This document shows, one piece after another, positions 58,855 through 64,000 of a DNA stretch of 64,000 nt. The translations under genes were made by a program, and so were the position numbers. Location: positions 1 through 64,000 of the forward strand of contig JAJSPD010000073.1 of NCBI GenBank assembly GCA_021307315.1, in the 5' to 3' direction. The notes below the pieces were generated by a model, which was not told where the DNA came from, ran no database searches, and was given only the letters and a program-made list of their open reading frames with translations. Position 1 is the stretch's first letter. Each line of letters opens with the position of its first letter. This DNA comes from Bisporella sp. PMI_857 (lineage: Eukaryota; Ascomycota; Leotiomycetes; Helotiales; Helotiaceae).

Positions 58855-61401
58855 ATGGCATCAGTGAAAGGTGTAGGCAAACGCCTCCACGAGAGCCCTG
58901 CTTCGTCAGCTAAGAAAGCACGCCTGGAAGAGGAGGCATCCCTATTGAGCAGCTCACTAAGCCCAGAGGATGATTCAGAAGATGTTTCCCTGACTTCAGT
59001 ATGTGTTTTTAAATTTCAAGTACTTTGCTACACTGACTCCAGCAATGGATTACCAAATTACATATAAAGCAAGGCTGTCGTAGACTTATTTGCGATGGCA
59101 ATGTATCACAATTCTTGCATGTAGTCTAACTGTTCAGTAGTCACAATTCAACGAGCTAGTTCAAAAGGCACAGGCTGGAAAGCCACATCCCATTGGTCAG
59201 CCTCTCGTCTGGGCTATTAACCGTCAACAACTATGCGAGGTCTTGCAATGGTATAAAGCATATCAGTCAGGTGGTTATTCACACAACAATATTCTCCTAG
59301 GTCAATTGATCGATAGTGGAGTCTCCCCTGGAGACATTGTCACGGAGCAAGTAGTAATCACAAGAATGTGAGTCTACATCGTTAAGACATGGAACAGCTT
59401 GCTAATGCATCTTAGTGGAGGTTGTCGAGGCAAAAATGCCAAGGGGGAGCTGGTTCAAAAGGCACACCAAAACGAGAAGTCACCTCAGGTAAGAGCTGCA
59501 TTAAATTCTCAACAGATGCATCAGCCTGTAGGCGTTATTGCTGGTAAGTTTTCAACATATCAAAAATTTGTATTGTTAATCATAAAGCTTGTGCAGGGCA
59601 AGCAAATCCATTGCTTCCTTGTAAGATGCCACATCGATATAATGTTCTAGATTATTTTTTTGTTACAGATGTTTGGTGTGAGCGAATTGATGGGTTCAGG
59701 ACTTATAAGATTCGCCTTGAAAAGTGTGATCTCGCAACCGTATCTTGGTGGGCGGCTTCAATGGCTTACACGACCCAAAACATTGGCCCAGAGGAGCTCG
59801 CAACCCAGAAATGTCCAACTTGCCAGAAATCTAGCCCAATTATTTACATCAATGGTTGGACTTGCCTAGAGCCAAAGTGCCATGACCACTTCAGATTCTA
59901 CGACGATACGAGCAAGACTCTAATTCAGCTTGATCAAAGACTTCTGGAACACAATAATGCCTTTATAAGAAAGCGTATGCCACAAAACGCAACTCAGTTG
60001 CCGTCATTATACCCACCTGATTTAATCATCGATAATAAGCTGAAGTATAATCAGGGTATTCTCTGCCCAGACTGCCGTTGCTGTATTCGACGAACTGAAA
60101 TGCATGCATGGAGGTGTGAGAATAAGTCCTGCAATTATGTTCGAGACATCCCTTACACTATTGTCTCATTGGACGAAATCCAGCCAACTCGACGACTAGC
60201 AACAATATGCAAGGACGAGATCCAACATCGCAACATCACTCTTGGGAGTTACACTGTCCAAATTTACACCTTTCCTGGAGAGACAAAGGAAAACGGTGAG
60301 CCGGGAGATGCTGTTGGAGAGTTTTATCACTTCAAAGGAGGCAATTTAGCAAATATTGCAGCTCTTTTTGAGATGATGCAAGGCAATGAACTTGGCATGG
60401 CCAGAAAACCAGCCCGCCTTGAAGGATGTAAGTTGTCGAACAGACACTCAACGAGAGTATGGCCACTAACTAAAGTAGGTGCCGGTGAGATGTTGACTGC
60501 ACACGCCGCAATAAACTTTGTAAGTCCTTCAATAGTGAATGTCACGAACTGATTCAACAGAGACTGATATCAGGGAGGGTGCTCCTTACAAGTACGGTGT
60601 GACTCAGGAGTCGAAGAGCTTTAAAGAAGCCCCAGAGGCTGTCCTACAAGCTGTTAATATCTTGACATGGGCTGGTGAGAAGGCACACGTTGATGGTCCA
60701 GAGGAATTTCGAAAAGAGCCATATCTCGATTTCAATGAGTGCTTGTCTATCGGATACCTTCCAGGCGGCAGCATTGGCGTGAGTTTCTCAGGTCGAATAG
60801 GCCCCTCAAGCTAACTTCTTAGTGGCACGATGATGGAGAGAAGGAGTTAAGTGGAACAGTCGCTAGCCTTTCTCTTGGATGTGCAGCTACTATGTCCTTC
60901 CGCCCTAAAAAGACCGCCAATATTGGGCCTCCTTCAAGGAATCAGAAATATACCAAGCCCACAATTCTGAGTGTTATCCTCGAACATGGAGATATTATGG
61001 TAATGCGTGGAAGCAAAGTACAAAAGTTCTATGAGGTGACTAGGTATAGTACTCGCCAATTTACAGCCTTACTGACAATCATCAAGCACCAAGTTGTACC
61101 ACATGGCTCTCTTCGCTTTGTATTGACATGCCGCCATGTGCTTTCGGAGATGGTCAAACCAGAAGAACGAGCTAAGTCCATCACCGACGGCTTTGTTCCT
61201 CTTGAGCACCGTTTCTACGCTTTGAAAAAGCTGGCCGTGGCCGACTTCCCAAGTCTCGACAAGGCTGAGGAGCTTTTACAGGAGATTTCAGGTGCTGGTT
61301 GGACTTATGACTACTTGGTGGGTGTGTTGAAGAGGGCTGGCTTAGATGAGGAGTCCCATAGCCACGTTTTGGGCTGGCTTGGCAGCGCTATTAAACTATG
61401 A
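58855..61401 (+). CDS. AlkB-type 2OG-Fe(II) dioxygenase with two zinc-binding Cys clusters
   Basis: Seven exons, 58855-58998, 59141-59367, 59416-59543, 59597-60519, 60563-60778, 60823-61035 and 61087-61401, 721 aa. The N-terminus is basic and nuclear-like (KRLHESPASSAKKARLEEE). Two Cys clusters follow: CPTCQK...CLEPKC and CPDCRCC...CENKSC, GRF/zinc-ribbon-like. The catalytic domain has PYKYGV, WHDDGEKELSGTVASLSLG (Fe ligands His548 and Asp550) and VVPHGSLRFVLTCR (His623; Arg627 and Arg633 fitting the AlkB R-x5-R motif). AlkB enzymes oxidatively demethylate bases in DNA or RNA. The N-terminal zinc part is usual in a fungal subgroup of unknown substrate. The last intron (51 nt) is stop-free and in frame, but its removal joins the conserved EHQVVPHG. 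Confidence 0.85.
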
Positions 61402-62160
61402 AGGAGAACAATGATATGTATGATCAGGATGGCCCTTGCGGTACGTTTAGCCTGGATGGAGCATAGTCTCGCCTGGATCTCACACAACATCTCGCTTGAT
61501 ATAGCAAAGCAGTATGCCATTGATTTAGTATAATGCAACACATTTGCAACATTTTCACATGTACCAAATGCTATCATCCATTAACAATGACCCATTAACA
61601 ATACTTATAAATTGCACAATTCTTAACTCAGCTGCTGATCTATAGCGCAGAATGATGTACCATAAATTCTGAGACATTGACAATAGTTTTAGATTTGGTA
61701 GCGTCAATTTTTACAACTTTCTTACTTTAATCATTTAGACTCGTAGCATGAAGGAGTAGTGTGCTAAACTCTTTTAACATTGGGAATACTTAAATGTCTA
61801 TTAGAGTCACTTAGTGATGTTGTAAAGGTCAAGTATACTCCTAAGGTTATAATAGAAGAGGATGTATCACAGCTTCTGGAACATTGAGGATTGAATGCAT
61901 CTGCCAGGAGCATTGAACTTGACTCTCTTGCTTAAATGGCAGGTGTGTAAGGTCTAAGTATCTGCCCCGAAGGTGGGAGTCTGCCATGCAAAGTACCCTC
62001 AAGTTCTTGTCACAAGTTCTTGCATATGGAGCTATATCCTGCATACATCTATCAACGTGATGGCGTCCCGCGTCGTTTAACAAATCAGATCTACAGGGCG
62101 CCTCCACTTCTCCCGAGTCATGCTCCCCATAAGACAGCTCTGTCACGGATCGCGAGACCG
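61402..62160. other. Intergenic between converging genes
   Basis: About 0.76 kb. Minus ORFs 61311-61577 and 61847-62164 are shadows or short frames without motif. Confidence 0.5.
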
Positions 62161-62508
62161 TCACTGTTTCAGCTCCATGATACTTTCTTGAAGCAGCACT
62201 TGTTTTTGAAAATCGTCAAGGGTGCCTGTCCGACCCCGCTCATTCAAATCCCATAGGTAAATCCCATCTATGGCAGACCAGCTGCGTTCTTCATAGTTGC
62301 AGCCCGAAAGATCGGTTGTTCCGCATGTCTCGTATGGGAGACGCTGTCGAAGCCGTCCTCTCAATTCCTTAAGCTGAGTCTGCCTTTCTCCTGCTTCAGC
62401 TCCCCAATTGATGTTGAGACCCGGTCCCTTCCTCCAGATCTGGCCATTATCCATAGTGATTCCACCTCCTTGCCTTGATGTCTCCACTGCATATTGTTCA
62501 CGCCTCAT
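62161..62508 (-). CDS. Unassigned small protein overlapping the upstream ORF
   Basis: ATG at 62508 (MRREQYAVETSR) gives 115 aa; the frame is open upstream to 62550 without an ATG. The sequence looks real: DNGQIWRKGPGLNINWGAEAGERQ, then LKELRGRLRQRLPYE, CGTTDLSGCNYEERSW and DGIYLWDLNERGR. Its start lies 11 nt inside the end of the preceding ORF, in another frame. That suggests either one gene with an unseen intron or a frameshift, or two genes. No family recognised. Confidence 0.5.
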   Translation of the reverse strand: MRREQYAVETSRQGGGITMDNGQIWRKGPGLNINWGAEAGERQTQLKELRGRLRQRLPYETCGTTDLSGCNYEERSWSAIDGIYLWDLNERGRTGTLDDFQKQVLLQESIMELKQ

Positions 62509-62761
62509 TGCCCCTGCCCTTGCTCTTTCCTGGTGTCGATTCCTGAACAAAAGCCTCCAGCTGTTTAATCCCCGCGGCTTCTAGCCCAGTGCTCTTCTTC
62601 GAGTGCTCTGGCTCTGCAGACTCGGTGGCGAGGACGAACATGAAGAGGAGCGTGGAGACGGTGACGAAGACGAGGAAGGGCTCCCATTGAATCATTCGTG
62701 AGAGGGATTCGATTTTTGAGGTTGATGCTAGATCTTCGGGGGAGGTGTACGGGAGGGACAT
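62498..62761 (-). CDS. Small single-pass membrane protein, unassigned
   Basis: 87 aa from ATG 62761 (MSLPYTSPEDLAS), with a single transmembrane helix (WEPFLVFVTVSTLLFMFVLA) followed by a charged tail rich in Glu/Lys. It ends with a TGA at 62500-62498. The next ORF on the same strand begins 11 nt earlier in a different frame, so the two may be parts of one protein (membrane anchor plus soluble domain). I found no GT-AG pair that joins them in frame. Confidence 0.5.
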   Translation of the reverse strand: MSLPYTSPEDLASTSKIESLSRMIQWEPFLVFVTVSTLLFMFVLATESAEPEHSKKSTGLEAAGIKQLEAFVQESTPGKSKGRGNEA

Positions 62762-63539
62762 TATTTATAAAGGGTGTGATGTTTTACTGAGGTCGTTGAT
62801 GGGGAAAGAGCAGAGATTATGAAGTAGTCGAGCTGGTCGAAGTGAGGTGAAACAAGGAAAGAGGAAGCGAGGCAAGGGTTGGAGAAATGGAGCTTGGCGT
62901 TTCGATGCCATATCCAGAAACTTGTTCTATACAGCTGGAGAACACAAAAACTATCTTTACATGATTTTCTTTTAGGAGTCGAGAGAGTCTCTTCCATATT
63001 TTGACGCCGGAAGTCTCATACCTCGTTCTTCCTTGAAAGACTCAATAGCACTAAGATCTTTCCTGGGACAATATCCCTCCTTCCTATAAACCCTTTTTTG
63101 GCTGCTTAACACTGAATGCTTTTTCTCGGTTGAAGAAGACAATTATCTCAGTATAGGGCTCCAGTTCTTGAACCTGATCCGCACTTGAATATCGCAACAT
63201 TAAAGGCAAGAAGTAAGAGGGGAATCGACACGGCTGCTGTGATACTCACCAGATGATTGTTACACTTGGTCGTCATATCTAAATATATAGTGTAGGTGGC
63301 CCATACCAACATATTTAAAGACATATCCTAGCCTTAAACCAGTAAAGGAATCCGTCGAGGGGGCGCTGTTGACTGTTTCTCTTTTTGTATTCGATGATAT
63401 TAAGTTGGAATACAGTAGTCAAGAAAGTGAGTGGAAGCTATCTATTGTCAATTACGAAGTCGAGGACGGAATGGGGAGAAGAATTAATCTCACGAATATG
63501 ATGGTCACAACAGTAAAAACCATGACCGTATCACCCTGT
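62762..63539. other. Intergenic
   Basis: About 0.78 kb, probably the promoter of the small membrane protein. Minus ORF 62761-62997 and plus ORF 63369-63668 have no motif; the latter is largely antisense to the ankyrin-type ORF. Confidence 0.45.
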
Positions 63540-64000
63540 TTAGCTGCAGCAGTGGCTTGGCGACGCGTTGATTGTGCTCCTAGAACATTTGCTTGTTGTT
63601 TGAGATTTACTAGGTCCTCTGAAGATCATTTCACACGCGTCGCCATCTGCGCTGTTGCCGGGCTTTAGAAACTTCGCGAGTACCAGAGCATCACGGACAA
63701 TCTCCTTGGTTGCATTATGGGAAAGTGGTTCATCCAAATCTGGTTGGTCATTATCTTGTTTTGGCACCGGTAACTCTTTTCCATGAGGCGCCACTTCCTT
63801 ACTTTGCTGGCCCTTTTCTGCCACTCGCTGTTTCGCTTCTCTAGCACACTGGATGGTCTTTCTTGCCTCGTCATATGGCGTTCGACCCCAAGCATCTTTG
63901 ATCCCAAGAGACTCTGTCAACTTGTCATCCTTGTGTAACTTCTCCAGCAGCATGTATATTATGTTCAAACTTCTTTGCCACGCTGCAATTTGCAAAACAG
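63540..64000 (-). CDS. C-terminal part of an ankyrin-repeat-like protein (cut by window edge)
   Basis: The frame is open from the window edge to a stop at 63540. It begins with an ankyrin-like unit (VLQIAAWQRSLNIIYMLLEK, then ESLGIKDAWGRTPYDEA), the usual end of an ankyrin array. A charged, Lys/Glu/Gln-rich tail follows. The last 40 residues (FRGPSKSQTTSKCSRS region) look less coding-like, so an intron or a nearer stop may end the true protein. The 5' part lies outside the window. Confidence 0.5.
   Translation of the reverse strand, partial: VLQIAAWQRSLNIIYMLLEKLHKDDKLTESLGIKDAWGRTPYDEARKTIQCAREAKQRVAEKGQQSKEVAPHGKELPVPKQDNDQPDLDEPLSHNATKEIVRDALVLAKFLKPGNSADGDACEMIFRGPSKSQTTSKCSRSTINASPSHCCS

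Noticed and set aside
1..64000. CRISPR arrays, prokaryotic operons, phage or integrase modules
   Set aside because: Spliceosomal introns occur in most genes and no regularly spaced repeats or bacterial-type gene clusters were seen; the DNA is eukaryotic.

Overview
The window is nuclear DNA from a filamentous ascomycete (Pezizomycotina; the protein set would fit a leotiomycete, but the class is an inference). The grounds are short introns of about 40-60 nt with GTAAGT-type donors and TACTAAC/CTGAC-like branch sites, one gene per 3-5 kb on both strands, and typical fungal families: a HET-domain protein, DID2, SQT1, COX16, a Mec1/ATR kinase and a fungal CorA-like protein. I rebuilt the multi-exon genes by hand from reading frames, splice signals and family motifs. 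Exon coordinates are in each entry; none has transcript support.

Layout. 1-593 is AT-rich, probably decayed repeat DNA. 594-6019 holds DID2 (ESCRT-III), two unassigned genes, a small frameshifted pseudogene and an SLC35F-type transporter. 6591-9038 is a six-exon HET-domain gene ending in two ZZ zinc fingers, followed by a decayed ORF. 10679-17814 holds a coiled-coil protein, a small membrane protein, a tentative small Cys-rich protein and an AhpC/TSA-like protein. 18630-26559 is a 12-exon ATR/Mec1 kinase gene (2468 aa), divergent from COX16 across 232 bp. A DJ-1/PfpI protein follows. After a 5.2-kb gene-free stretch comes an EST1/SMG-type DNA/RNA-binding protein with an N-terminal zinc finger. 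After 5.9 kb more without a gene come a secreted amidase, a CorA-like membrane protein, SQT1, a 4-coumarate-CoA-ligase-like enzyme, a decayed tRNA-Ser-like element, an AlkB-type dioxygenase with two zinc-binding Cys clusters, two overlapping small ORFs and a truncated ankyrin-type ORF at the right edge.

How the genes relate. I see no biosynthetic cluster, defence island or new multi-gene system. Three genes (ATR kinase, EST1-like, AlkB-like) fall in genome or RNA maintenance families, but they are separated by unrelated genes. The most interesting signals concern gene structure: matching intron positions in the two ZZ fingers, two GC-AG introns, a stop-free 51-nt intron between the metal ligands of the AlkB domain, and the tRNA-Ser-like relic.
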